In this document: positions 7,657 to 13,861 of the stretch, one piece after another
Layout of the letters: every line of letters begins with the position of its first letter
How positions within the stretch are numbered: the stretch's first letter is position 1
Source of the DNA: an uncultured Bacilli bacterium
GTDB lineage: Bacteria > Bacillota_I > Bacilli_A > ML615J-28 > CAG-313
Direction: 5' to 3'
Assembly: GCA_947627685.1 (NCBI GenBank)
Contig: CANQWZ010000030.1
Coordinates: forward strand, 1-13,861
DNA length: 13,861 nt
Program-made: the position numbers and the translations under genes
The notes under the pieces: model-generated
What the model was told of the DNA's origin: nothing
Database searches by the model: none
The model's input: the letters and a program-made list of their open reading frames with translations, nothing else

Positions 7657-9426
7657 TTAAAAATTATTAGTTAAATTTTTAGCGTTATTAATAATGTCTT
7701 GGTATGATAAAATAATGGTATCATTATCAGCAAGGCCTTCAGATATAATACCAAAGGTATCACCAACAATAAGATATTTTTTTACTTTATAATCAGCTAA
7801 AAGCTTTAAGGCTTTTAGTTCTTTTTTAAAATCTTCAACAGGATTTACCTCATCAAATTTGATTTGTTTATAATCTAAAAATAAAATAGCTACCGCTTTT
7901 TTGGATGCATCATTTGTATATACATATAGTAACTTATCAGTATGAGTATTTACTTTTTTATATGGATAGGCTAAATCTTCATCAATTAACCAAAGATTAC
8001 TTACATCTGATGTATCAGTGCTACTTGGAACAAAATATTGCCCAACTAGTTCTTCAATCGTTAAATCTAAAACCATTAAGCGTTCTAAGATATCAACAGC
8101 TGATGTTCTTTTATAAACAAAGTTAGCAAATTCACTTCGTAAATTCTCACAAAGGGGCCTAACTAATTCTAGTAATTTAGTTTTTACATTAGTAGTACCA
8201 TCTTTAAGAGCTTTTGTAATTTCTTCGGTGTTTTTATGATTAAATTTCATATGCACTTTATTTAATTCAACACCTAGTTTTTCTTTACTGCTAGCAATAC
8301 CATAAGATATATTTTCTAGTTCTTCTTGAGCATATCTAGTTAAATATTTATATTGGGGATAATATTCTTCAATATATTCATTGATTTGCGTTTCTCTAAA
8401 AGAACGCATAGGCACTAAATAACTTTTTAAAAATTCATTAATTTGATTGTAAACTATTTCATATAGATTAATACCTAAATCAAAATGAGGATAATCATCA
8501 ATATTTTCTTCTTCAAAGATAACATTGCTGAAATAAGTTCTTTCGCTATTAACATCTTTATCTAAGAAAGCACCACTAACATAACATTGATAAATGGCTT
8601 TTTTATCATCAATATTAAAATAGGTTGGTAAATCTTGAATATTATTTAATTCATAACTTGAAACAACTCTATTTTGTGCACAAATATAAATACGATGTTT
8701 ATTAACATTACTAGCATTTAAAAAAACATGACGAATTTCAAATAAAGAACCATTAGAAGTAAAGTTTTCAGCTTTGGTATAAATAAATTTTTCTTTAACA
8801 AAAAATTCATTTAAATCAATATATTCCATTTCGTCTTTGATTTCCATCTTAGGCATTGAGCCAATTACAAAACTTGTCGCAAAATGTTCAATTATTTTAT
8901 TGGCAATTTCTTTAAGTGGAATTTCGGTTACAGCTCTAAATTCTTGATTTAAATTGCGTAAGAAGATTTTAGTTTCTATTTTGGCATCATCTGCTACTTC
9001 TTCAAGCATTTCTTCGTGAATTTCTTTATCAACGTTAAATTGAAAAGCGCGGTGGTATTTTTTAGCATTTTCTTCATAAACGCTATCAACATAAATCATT
9101 TCAAAAGCCTTAAGCCAGTTAATGCGGCCTACACCTTTACCGCCAATTTCGACTTTATAATCAGAGTCACTTGTACAAAAAGAATCGTAATTGTGTTCCA
9201 CAAAACCAATACCACTATCAATAATCTCTATCGCAAAAATACCTGGAGTATAATCAGTAATACGATAACTATCACGTTCAATTCTAATTTTAATATAGTC
9301 ATCACTGTTTTGGCCTTTTTCTTCAATTGCTTGAATGGAATTGGTAATAGCCTCATATAAAGGTACAAAAGCATCTGTAGAAGCTAGCTTAAAATTTCTA
9401 ACACGATTCTTAAAATTAAATTTCAT
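7657..9426 (-). CDS. GHKL-fold ATP-binding protein with PD-(D/E)XK-like C-terminal domain
   Basis: 589 residues from ATG 9426, chosen because GAGGG (9434-9438) lies 7 nt upstream. A longer frame would need TTG at 9453, only about 8 nt from the predicted transcript start. The N-terminal third has the GHKL (Hsp90/MutL/histidine-kinase) ATP-binding motifs: N-box YEAITNSIQA (24-33, with Glu25 and Asn29), G1 DSGIGF (70-75) and lid GGKGVGR (95-101). A middle region with beta and helical stretches follows to about 465. The tail has LWLIDEDLAY (478-487), then a strand with D518-Y-K520, a helix (531-545) and a strand KKYLIVGD (549-556). From memory, larger relatives carry LWLIDERLAY followed by RPD and EFK motifs of a PD-(D/E)XK nuclease; here the region is short and RPD is not seen. 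It could act in DNA processing or phage defence; that is inference. It is monocistronic and lacks defence-gene neighbours. Confidence 0.85.
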   Translation of the reverse strand: MKFNFKNRVRNFKLASTDAFVPLYEAITNSIQAIEEKGQNSDDYIKIRIERDSYRITDYTPGIFAIEIIDSGIGFVEHNYDSFCTSDSDYKVEIGGKGVGRINWLKAFEMIYVDSVYEENAKKYHRAFQFNVDKEIHEEMLEEVADDAKIETKIFLRNLNQEFRAVTEIPLKEIANKIIEHFATSFVIGSMPKMEIKDEMEYIDLNEFFVKEKFIYTKAENFTSNGSLFEIRHVFLNASNVNKHRIYICAQNRVVSSYELNNIQDLPTYFNIDDKKAIYQCYVSGAFLDKDVNSERTYFSNVIFEEENIDDYPHFDLGINLYEIVYNQINEFLKSYLVPMRSFRETQINEYIEEYYPQYKYLTRYAQEELENISYGIASSKEKLGVELNKVHMKFNHKNTEEITKALKDGTTNVKTKLLELVRPLCENLRSEFANFVYKRTSAVDILERLMVLDLTIEELVGQYFVPSSTDTSDVSNLWLIDEDLAYPYKKVNTHTDKLLYVYTNDASKKAVAILFLDYKQIKFDEVNPVEDFKKELKALKLLADYKVKKYLIVGDTFGIISEGLADNDTIILSYQDIINNAKNLTNNF

Positions 9427-9433
9427 AATTATT

Positions 9434-9438
9434 CCCTC
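9434..9438 (-). promoter_or_regulatory. Ribosome binding site fixing the GHKL ATPase start
   Basis: GAGGG on the minus strand lies 7 nt before ATG 9426. No comparable site precedes the TTG at 9453, so the nine extra codons are probably untranslated leader. Confidence 0.75.
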
Positions 9439-9467
9439 ATTTTTTTGCAACAATTTTTGTTAGTTAA

Positions 9468-9496
9468 AGTATAACAAATTTCAACATTTTTTGCAA
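9468..9496 (-). promoter_or_regulatory. Promoter of the GHKL ATPase gene
   Basis: TTGCAA (9491-9496), a 17-base spacer and TATACT (9468-9473) on the minus strand. Initiation is predicted near 9461, about 35 nt before ATG 9426. A perfect TTGACA also lies further upstream (9528-9533) but has no good -10 at the right distance. Confidence 0.65.
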
Positions 9497-9586
9497 ATAA
9501 AATCAATTAAAAATAATATGTAATAATTGTCAACTAAAATATTTGTAAAAAAATAACTCTTTAAAAAGCTTTATTTTATTTAACTA

Positions 9587-9595
9587 TGTTATAAT
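9587..9595 (+). promoter_or_regulatory. Extended -10 promoter of the histidine phosphatase gene
   Basis: TGTTATAAT gives an extended -10 (TG, one base, TATAAT at 9590-9595). The expected -35 position reads AGCTTT and is poor, which extended -10 promoters tolerate. Transcription should begin near 9602, making the GTG at 9604 nearly leaderless and the ATG at 9622 the natural start. Confidence 0.6.
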
Positions 9596-9606
9596 TTCTT
9601 TATGTG

Positions 9607-9612
9607 AAAGGA
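9607..9612 (+). promoter_or_regulatory. Ribosome binding site fixing the phosphatase start
   Basis: AAAGGA lies 9 nt before ATG 9622. It sits inside the six extra codons of the longer GTG-started frame, which argues against that frame being used. Confidence 0.7.
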
Positions 9613-9621
9613 TTTATTAAT

Positions 9622-10191
9622 ATGACAACAAGAATTTATTTAGTAAGGCATGGCATGACTGATTGGAATAAAAAGTTAATGATTCAAGGAAGATGTGATA
9701 TTCCCTTAAATGAAGATGGGCGTTTGCAAGTTTTACAAACTGCTAAAAAACTAAAAGATGCTTCATTAAAGTTTGATATCTATTTAAGTAGTCCCTTAAA
9801 AAGAGCTTATGATAGTTGTTTAATTATCAAAGATTATTTTAAAGATGATAATAAAGATATCATAACCATTGCTAACTTAACAGAGCGCGAGTTTGGCGAG
9901 GCTGATGGCTTAATTATCACCAATGAGGTTTATCAAAGAATATTAAAAGATGATTATCAAAAAATGGAAACATCTTCGATGATTTTATCTAGGGCTAAAA
10001 AAGCAATTGATGATATTGTAACTAGATATGAAGGTAAGAATATTTTAATTGTTACGCATTCCCATTTTATTAAAGCATACCTTATTAATTTAGATCCACA
10101 TCTTACTTTTCAAGCTAAATTAAATAATGCTTCGATTAGTTATCTTGAATTTGATGATAAAAAAATTGTTAAATTCGCTATAAACAAATAG
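9622..10191 (+). CDS. Histidine phosphatase family protein (phosphoglycerate mutase-like)
   Basis: 189 residues from ATG 9622. It is a cytoplasmic member of the histidine phosphatase superfamily, which transfers phosphate through a phospho-histidine. R9-H10-G11 holds the nucleophile His10. The phosphate-pocket arginine is Arg61 in SSPLKRAYD, the acid/base is probably Glu88 in LTEREFGEADG, and the second active His is His146 in VTHSH. All four catalytic elements are present. The length fits the small, roughly 190-220-residue cofactor-dependent phosphatases (CobC/GpmB/PhoE-like) rather than the 230-250-residue glycolytic mutase, and the long mutase insert is absent. The true substrate is therefore uncertain: a phosphorylated sugar, a vitamin intermediate or a broad phosphomonoester. 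It is a single-gene unit, divergent from the GHKL gene, and ends at a shared bidirectional terminator. Confidence 0.9.
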   Translation: MTTRIYLVRHGMTDWNKKLMIQGRCDIPLNEDGRLQVLQTAKKLKDASLKFDIYLSSPLKRAYDSCLIIKDYFKDDNKDIITIANLTEREFGEADGLIITNEVYQRILKDDYQKMETSSMILSRAKKAIDDIVTRYEGKNILIVTHSHFIKAYLINLDPHLTFQAKLNNASISYLEFDDKKIVKFAINK

Positions 10192-10223
10192 TATTAATAA
10201 AGAAATATTTCCTATTAAAAAGC

Positions 10224-10266
10224 AAAAAGACGAAAAGAGTGCTAAAATATCTCTTTCGTCTTTTTT
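10224..10266. terminator. Bidirectional terminator between convergent genes
   Basis: AAAAAGACGAAAAGAG (10224-10239) pairs with CTCTTTCGTCTTTTT (10251-10265), giving a 15-bp stem with one bulged A and an 11-base loop. T-runs flank the stem on both strands, so it can end the phosphatase transcript from the left and the fhs transcript from the right. Confidence 0.9.
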
Positions 10267-10276
10267 AATATTTGAC

Positions 10277-11944
10277 TTAAAACAAACCATGAATTACACC
10301 TTTTTCATCAACATCAATCTTTTCGGCAGCGGGGTTTTTAGGTAGGCCTGGCATCGTCATAATTTTACCAGTTAAAACAACAATAAAGCCAGCCCCGGCG
10401 CTAATTTTAACATTTCTAATGGTTACCACAAAATTACTTGGAGCCCCAAGTTTAGTTGCGTCATCGGAAAAACTATATTGTGTTTTAGCAATACAAATAG
10501 GTAAATGACCATAGCCTAATTTTTCTAATGCTTCTATTTGTTCTTTGGCTTTTGTTAAAATTTTGATATCACTACCACCATAAATTTTAGTTACAACTGC
10601 TTTTATTTTACTAGCAATTGGCATATCTAAATCATAACTAAAAGTAAACTGATTAGGTAAATCACAAAGTCTTACTACTTCTTCAGCAAGTTTTATAGCA
10701 CCATCGCCACCATCTTGCCAAACGGTTGATAAGACAACATTTACACCAAGACTTTGACATTTTTTTATAATCAAATCAACTTCCGCATCAGTATCGGTTG
10801 TGAAGCGATTAAGAGCTACAACTGATGGTAATTTATAGACCTTTTTAATGTTAGAAACATGTCTTAAAAGATTAGGAATACCCTTTTCTAATGCTTCAAG
10901 ATTTTCAGTAGCTAGTTCATCTTTAGCCATACCACCATGCATTTTTAAGGCTCTAATCGTTGCGACAATTACCACAGCACTAGGTTTTAATGAGGCACTT
11001 CTACATTTAATATCAAAAAACTTTTCCGCACCAAGATCAGCACCAAAACCAGCCTCAGTTACTACATAATCACCAAGTTTAAGAGCCATCGTAGTTGCCA
11101 TAACAGAATTACAGCCATGAGCAATATTTGCAAATGGTCCACCATGAACAAGAGCTGGGGTTGCTTCTAGGGTTTGTACTAGATTAGGTTTTAGTGCATC
11201 TTTTAATAAAGCCGTCATAGCACCTTCTGCTTTTAAATCATGAGCCGTAATAGGTATATCATCACTTGTATAACCTACAATAATTTTACCAAGTCTTGCT
11301 TTTAAATCACTAAGTGATGTTGCAAGGCAAAGAATGGCCATAATTTCTGATGCAACTGTTATATCATAACCATCGGTTCTTTCTACACCGTTAGTTTTGC
11401 CACCTTGACCATCAGTAATATAACGAAGTTGGCGATCATTCATATCAACGCATCTTTTCCAAGTAATTTTATTAATATCAATGCCAAGTTCATTGCCTTG
11501 ATAAATATGATTATCAAGCATTGCTGCAAGCAAATTATTAGCTGCTCCTATAGCATGAAAATCACCAGTAAAATGTAAATTAATATCTTCCATGGGAATA
11601 ACTTGGGCATATCCGCCTCCTGCAGCGCCACCTTTAATACCAAAGACAGGGCCAAGAGAAGGTTCACGTAAGGCAACAATTACCTTTTTACCAAGTTTTT
11701 TAAGTCCGTCCGCAAGCCCAATCGTGGTAGTAGTTTTACCCTCACCTGCAGGTGTTGGGGTAATAGCGGTAACCAAAATTAGTTTAGCATCATGACTTTT
11801 TAGATCATTCATTAGGCTAAGATCAATTTTGGCTTTATAATTACCATATTGTTCTAAATATTTTTCATCAATGTTTGCAAGCTTTGCAATTTCATTAATT
11901 TTTTTAGGTTTTATGCTTTGCGCAATTTCAATATCAGATAACAT
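10277..11944 (-). CDS. fhs: Formate-tetrahydrofolate ligase
   Basis: 555 residues from ATG 11944, matching the usual length of about 556. The enzyme joins formate to tetrahydrofolate using ATP, making 10-formyl-THF in the cytoplasm for purine and formyl-Met-tRNA synthesis or one-carbon exchange. The P-loop TPTPAGEGKTT (62-72) is intact. The conserved REPSLGPVFGIKGGAAGGG block (93-111) is followed by FTGDFHAI (125-132). The start is set by AAGGAG 7 nt upstream; a longer frame from TTG 11962 has no such support. It is the last gene of the ybaK-lactonase-fhs operon, 18 bp after the lactonase stop, and ends at the bidirectional terminator. No frameshift or missing key residue is seen. Identification is essentially certain. 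Confidence 0.98.
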   Translation of the reverse strand: MLSDIEIAQSIKPKKINEIAKLANIDEKYLEQYGNYKAKIDLSLMNDLKSHDAKLILVTAITPTPAGEGKTTTTIGLADGLKKLGKKVIVALREPSLGPVFGIKGGAAGGGYAQVIPMEDINLHFTGDFHAIGAANNLLAAMLDNHIYQGNELGIDINKITWKRCVDMNDRQLRYITDGQGGKTNGVERTDGYDITVASEIMAILCLATSLSDLKARLGKIIVGYTSDDIPITAHDLKAEGAMTALLKDALKPNLVQTLEATPALVHGGPFANIAHGCNSVMATTMALKLGDYVVTEAGFGADLGAEKFFDIKCRSASLKPSAVVIVATIRALKMHGGMAKDELATENLEALEKGIPNLLRHVSNIKKVYKLPSVVALNRFTTDTDAEVDLIIKKCQSLGVNVVLSTVWQDGGDGAIKLAEEVVRLCDLPNQFTFSYDLDMPIASKIKAVVTKIYGGSDIKILTKAKEQIEALEKLGYGHLPICIAKTQYSFSDDATKLGAPSNFVVTIRNVKISAGAGFIVVLTGKIMTMPGLPKNPAAEKIDVDEKGVIHGLF

Positions 11945-11951
11945 ATAACTT

Positions 11952-11957
11952 CTCCTT
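11952..11957 (-). promoter_or_regulatory. Ribosome binding site fixing the fhs start
   Basis: AAGGAG on the minus strand lies 7 nt before ATG 11944 and just after the lactonase stop at 11963. It falls within the six additional codons of the TTG-started frame, so ATG 11944 is preferred. Confidence 0.85.
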
Positions 11958-11962
11958 TTCAA

Positions 11963-12883
11963 TTAAATTTCTATTCCGGCACTAACTAATTCATAAGGTA
12001 TTTCATATATTTTACGCCCTTCATCAAGACTGATAAAAACAATATTATGTGAATTTTTATTAAAGGTTATTAAATATTTGCCATCTATGCTTTTTATCAT
12101 ATGGCGTGAATGCTTACCATAAACATCAATAAAACCTATAAAACTAAGTAGATGGTTTGTTATTTTAAAAACGGCAATTTTTTCTAAACCACGATTTGAT
12201 ACATATAATTTATCTTGATGAACAAAAAGGGTTGCACCAAAACTTTCTTTTTGATAACCATTAAGCGTAGAAATGGTTTGTACAACTTCTTTTTGCTTGT
12301 TAATGACTAATACTTCATTACTATATTCGGTTACAACATATATGTAGTCATTAAAATAAATACCATGACGAGGGCCAATTTTCTTAGGTAACGAAATCAC
12401 TCTTTCTAAATTTAGACTAGCATCACATTCATAAATAGTATCTTGTTCAAGATCAACAATATTAACCTTTTCTTCATCATCACTTAAAAATACACAATGG
12501 CATTTTGAAGTTAAGACCTTAGGCTTAATAATCTTTAAATTGCTAAACTTATTATTAGTAAAACTTACCATTAAATATTTACCATCTAAATAACTACTAG
12601 CATATAATAAATGATATTTATTGCTATAAGCAAGATGCGTAAGACTTTCCATATCAACATTAATTCTATTTACTTCAACTAATTTTTTAGAAATGATTTT
12701 ATAGGCTATGATTTGTAAAGGCTTTTTAGTATATGTAAAAATAAAACCATCACCTTTAGTAACAAAGCTTGGCGCATTTAAGAGCTTTTCATCTAAAATT
12801 TGATATTTTAAATGCTCAAGATCAACTCCTATTAAGCTTAGCGCCCTTTGATTAGTATTATAACTTGAAACAACTAAATCCAT
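11963..12883 (-). CDS. 6-phosphogluconolactonase-family beta-propeller protein
   Basis: 306 residues, slightly short for the seven-bladed lactonase family (about 330-350). Blade motifs occur in order: LTHLAYSNKYHLLYASSY (81-98), HCVFL...NIVDLEQDTIYEC (129-153), GPRHGIYFNDYIYVVTEYSNEV (170-191), KLYVSNRGLEKIAVF (225-239) and SRHMIKSIDGKYLITFNKNS (259-278). These match the family's PHxH/DLGxD, GPRH, SNRG and NxxS landmarks. Active members hydrolyse 6-phospho-glucono-lactone in the oxidative pentose phosphate pathway, in the cytoplasm; no signal peptide is present. Several landmark residues have drifted (for example C-H-C where PHxH is usual), so activity on this lactone is likely but not assured. 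AGGAGT precedes the ATG and overlaps the ybaK stop, so the two are co-transcribed. Confidence 0.85.
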   Translation of the reverse strand: MDLVVSSYNTNQRALSLIGVDLEHLKYQILDEKLLNAPSFVTKGDGFIFTYTKKPLQIIAYKIISKKLVEVNRINVDMESLTHLAYSNKYHLLYASSYLDGKYLMVSFTNNKFSNLKIIKPKVLTSKCHCVFLSDDEEKVNIVDLEQDTIYECDASLNLERVISLPKKIGPRHGIYFNDYIYVVTEYSNEVLVINKQKEVVQTISTLNGYQKESFGATLFVHQDKLYVSNRGLEKIAVFKITNHLLSFIGFIDVYGKHSRHMIKSIDGKYLITFNKNSHNIVFISLDEGRKIYEIPYELVSAGIEI

Positions 12884-12894
12884 TTTTTTTACTC

Positions 12895-13371
12895 CTAAGT
12901 TAGTTTCATAACCTTACCCAAAGTATATGTAATTAAAACTTTAGCATTAATTTTGATTTGCACACCTACCCTACCAGCACTAACATAAATTTCTTCATAA
13001 TTATTTATGCTATCATCATAATATGTTGGTAGCTTTTTCTTCATGCCAATGGGTGAGCATCCACCATGAACATAACCTGTTAAAGGTTCTAAGTCTTTTT
13101 GTTTAATCATATCAATACTTTTTTTATTTAAAGCCTTAGCTATCATTTTTAAATTTAACTCTTTAGTAACGGGAATAACAAAAACAAAATAGTTATCTTT
13201 ATTATCAGTTGTAACTAAAGTTTTAAAAACTTTATTATGATCTAATCCTAAAATACTTGCAACCCTTAAACCTTCTGTGATACTAGGATCATATTCATAA
13301 GCAGTATAAGCTATTTTATTTTGTTCTAAGTTTTTCATAACACTTGTTTTTAACATTTCATAAGGCCTCAT
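12895..13371 (-). CDS. ybaK: YbaK/EbsC-type Cys-tRNA(Pro) deacylase
   Basis: Up to 158 residues. The family removes cysteine wrongly loaded on tRNA-Pro. Catalytic Lys50 sits in VFKTLV (48-53), the glycine loop is GYVHGGCSPIG (99-109), and SAGRVG (131-136) is the usual third block, so all family landmarks are intact. Two starts are possible: ATG 13371 has no ribosome site, while ATG 13356 (residue 6) has GAGG 9 nt upstream and an alignment-like beginning (MLKTSVMKNLEQ); the predicted transcript begins near 13379. The shorter 153-residue form is therefore favoured, though the longer coordinates are given here. It is the first gene of the ybaK-lactonase-fhs operon, 11 bp before the lactonase. 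Family assignment is secure; exact tRNA preference is not tested by sequence. Confidence 0.93.
   Translation of the reverse strand: MRPYEMLKTSVMKNLEQNKIAYTAYEYDPSITEGLRVASILGLDHNKVFKTLVTTDNKDNYFVFVIPVTKELNLKMIAKALNKKSIDMIKQKDLEPLTGYVHGGCSPIGMKKKLPTYYDDSINNYEEIYVSAGRVGVQIKINAKVLITYTLGKVMKLT
13366..13369 (-). promoter_or_regulatory. Ribosome binding site supporting the shorter ybaK start
   Basis: GAGG on the minus strand lies 9 nt before ATG 13356. It overlaps the upstream ATG at 13371, which itself lacks a site. It favours a 153-residue product, with moderate certainty. Confidence 0.5.
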
Positions 13372-13385
13372 TTTTTACTACTATA

Positions 13386-13394
13386 ATTTTATCA
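13386..13394 (-). promoter_or_regulatory. Probable extended -10 promoter of the ybaK operon
   Basis: TGATAAAAT on the minus strand fits an extended -10 (TG, one base, TAAAAT at 13386-13391). No good -35 is present; TTACAA upstream is badly spaced. It lies between the terminator of the upstream gene and ybaK, where a promoter is needed. Confidence 0.45.
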
Positions 13395-13425
13395 CATTTT
13401 ATTAATTTTTACTTGTAATATAATT

Positions 13426-13455
13426 AAAAAAATGGGACTAATGTTTTAGTCCCAT
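13426..13455 (-). terminator. Strong terminator after the CotF-like gene
   Basis: ATGGGACTAA (13432-13441) and TTAGTCCCAT (13446-13455) form a perfect 10-bp stem with a TGTT loop. On the minus strand it is followed by seven Ts (13426-13432, partly sharing the stem base). It begins 4 bp after the TAG stop and insulates the ybaK operon. Confidence 0.92.
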
Positions 13456-13459
13456 AAAA

Positions 13460-13717
13460 CTAACTCCAAGGTTGGTTAGTTGTAAATTTATTATAAGTTT
13501 GTTGAACCTTGCTAGCTTCAGCCACTTCAGTTTTATACCATCCTCTTTGTTCCATAGCTTTATAAATGGCAGCTTGCATGGTAAGAGCATCATTTAAACT
13601 ATCCGTAAAAGTCGTTTGCACTGTAGGCGTTGATGATTCAATAGTACCATGCATATATAAATCACATGCTCCTTTAGTAACAAGTAATAAGTCTTCCATT
13701 AACGCTCTATCGTCCAT
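13460..13717 (-). CDS. CotF-type coat protein (Coat_F domain)
   Basis: 85 residues. The family is a small, soluble helical protein first known from Bacillus spore coats. The family pattern is visible: LLLVTKGACDLYMHGTIESS (10-29), then an amphipathic helix FTDSLNDALTMQAAIYKAM (37-55) and QRGWY (57-61), followed by a short Gln/Asn-rich tail. Most of the protein reads as two or three helices in a ferritin-like hairpin. AGGAGG (13725-13730) lies 7 nt before the ATG, and the start codon overlaps the end of the upstream gene by 11 bp, suggesting coupled translation. Related proteins also occur in bacteria not known to sporulate, so the domain alone does not prove spore formation. No other sporulation gene is in view. 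Confidence 0.88.
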   Translation of the reverse strand: MDDRALMEDLLLVTKGACDLYMHGTIESSTPTVQTTFTDSLNDALTMQAAIYKAMEQRGWYKTEVAEASKVQQTYNKFTTNQPWS

Positions 13718-13861
13718 TAGTAGCCCCTCCTAATACTCCTAAAAATTTAGTTTCTAATTCTTGATTCTTTTGTTTAATAGTTGATACAAATGCTTTTAAA
13801 TTTGGATCTTGTAAACTTCTTGAATAAGAATCACAAATTGTTTTGATATGTTGTAAATGAC
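13707..13861 (-). CDS. C-terminus of an unrecognised small protein upstream of the CotF-type gene
   Basis: Fifty complete codons and a TAG stop (13707-13709) are visible; the N-terminus lies beyond the right edge. The segment starts HLQHIKTICDSYSRSL, has a helical LKAFVSTIKQKNQELETKF stretch, and ends LGVLGGATNGR. The heptad-like spacing of Ile, Phe, Leu and Val suggests helices that could pair with the CotF-type helices. The 11-bp overlap with that gene makes the two a likely co-expressed pair. I do not recognise the family; it may itself be a diverged CotF-like subunit. Reading frame is sure, function is not. Confidence 0.7.
   Translation of the reverse strand, partial: HLQHIKTICDSYSRSLQDPNLKAFVSTIKQKNQELETKFLGVLGGATNGR

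Noticed and set aside
7905..8126. Forward open frame of 73 codons
   Set aside because: Antisense shadow within the GHKL ATPase C-terminal region; no start signal.
9016..9360. Forward open frame of 114 codons
   Set aside because: Antisense to the conserved GHKL ATP-binding motifs, which fix the true frame; its Asn/Phe/Ile-rich make-up is that of an AT-rich shadow.
10848..11069. Forward open frame of 73 codons
   Set aside because: Antisense to conserved fhs coding sequence; no ribosome site.
11592..11795. Forward open frame of 67 codons, Pro/Ser-rich
   Set aside because: Antisense to the fhs P-loop and Gly-rich region; the proline-rich look comes from reading Gly codons backwards.
1..13861. 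tRNA or rRNA genes, CRISPR arrays, insertion sequences, integrases, attachment sites
   Set aside because: No gap between genes is larger than about 210 bp, and those gaps are accounted for by promoters and terminators; no regularly spaced repeats or transposase-like frames were seen.

Overview
The window looks like chromosomal DNA from an AT-rich, low-GC Gram-positive bacterium, most likely a member of the Bacilli close to the Erysipelotrichales or uncultured RF39-like gut lineages. The basis is the strong AT bias, AGGAGG-type ribosome binding sites, U-tract terminators, a CotF-type coat protein and the protein families present. The standard bacterial code applies: tryptophan is written TGG throughout, and a TGA stop is used inside an ATGA gene overlap, so this is not a code-4 mollicute. 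Placement below class level is inference.

Region 1 (1-7501, leftward) is one transcription unit with a near-consensus promoter at 7496-7524. Its order is ABC ATPase, 12-helix ABC-2 type permease, a 1046-residue exported protein with Ig-like and beta-helix-like regions, and a second exported GLUG-type protein that runs off the left edge. Gene spacings are -4, 12 and 15 bp. It reads as an exporter or envelope-stress pump bound to the production of large, beta-rich surface proteins. The link is positional only.

Region 2 (7597-9496, leftward) is a lone gene with its own promoter and terminator. It encodes a GHKL-fold ATP-binding protein with a C-terminal domain that resembles a compact or degenerate PD-(D/E)XK nuclease. 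It is the best candidate here for an undescribed DNA-acting or defence activity.

Region 3 (9587-10265, rightward) is a single histidine-phosphatase gene, divergent from region 2. It ends at a bidirectional terminator shared with region 4.

Region 4 (10277-13391, leftward) is a three-gene operon: YbaK-type Cys-tRNA(Pro) deacylase, a 6-phosphogluconolactonase-family beta-propeller, and formate-tetrahydrofolate ligase (fhs). It combines translation quality control, the oxidative pentose phosphate pathway and one-carbon metabolism.

Region 5 (13426-13861, leftward) holds a CotF-type coat protein gene. It overlaps by 11 bp the end of an unrecognised small gene that enters from the right edge, and a strong terminator follows.

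For four genes a downstream ATG with a good ribosome binding site is preferred over the longest open frame: 9426, 9622, 11944, and probably 13356. No tRNA, rRNA, CRISPR array, insertion sequence or integrase was found, and no gene-free stretch exceeds about 210 bp.
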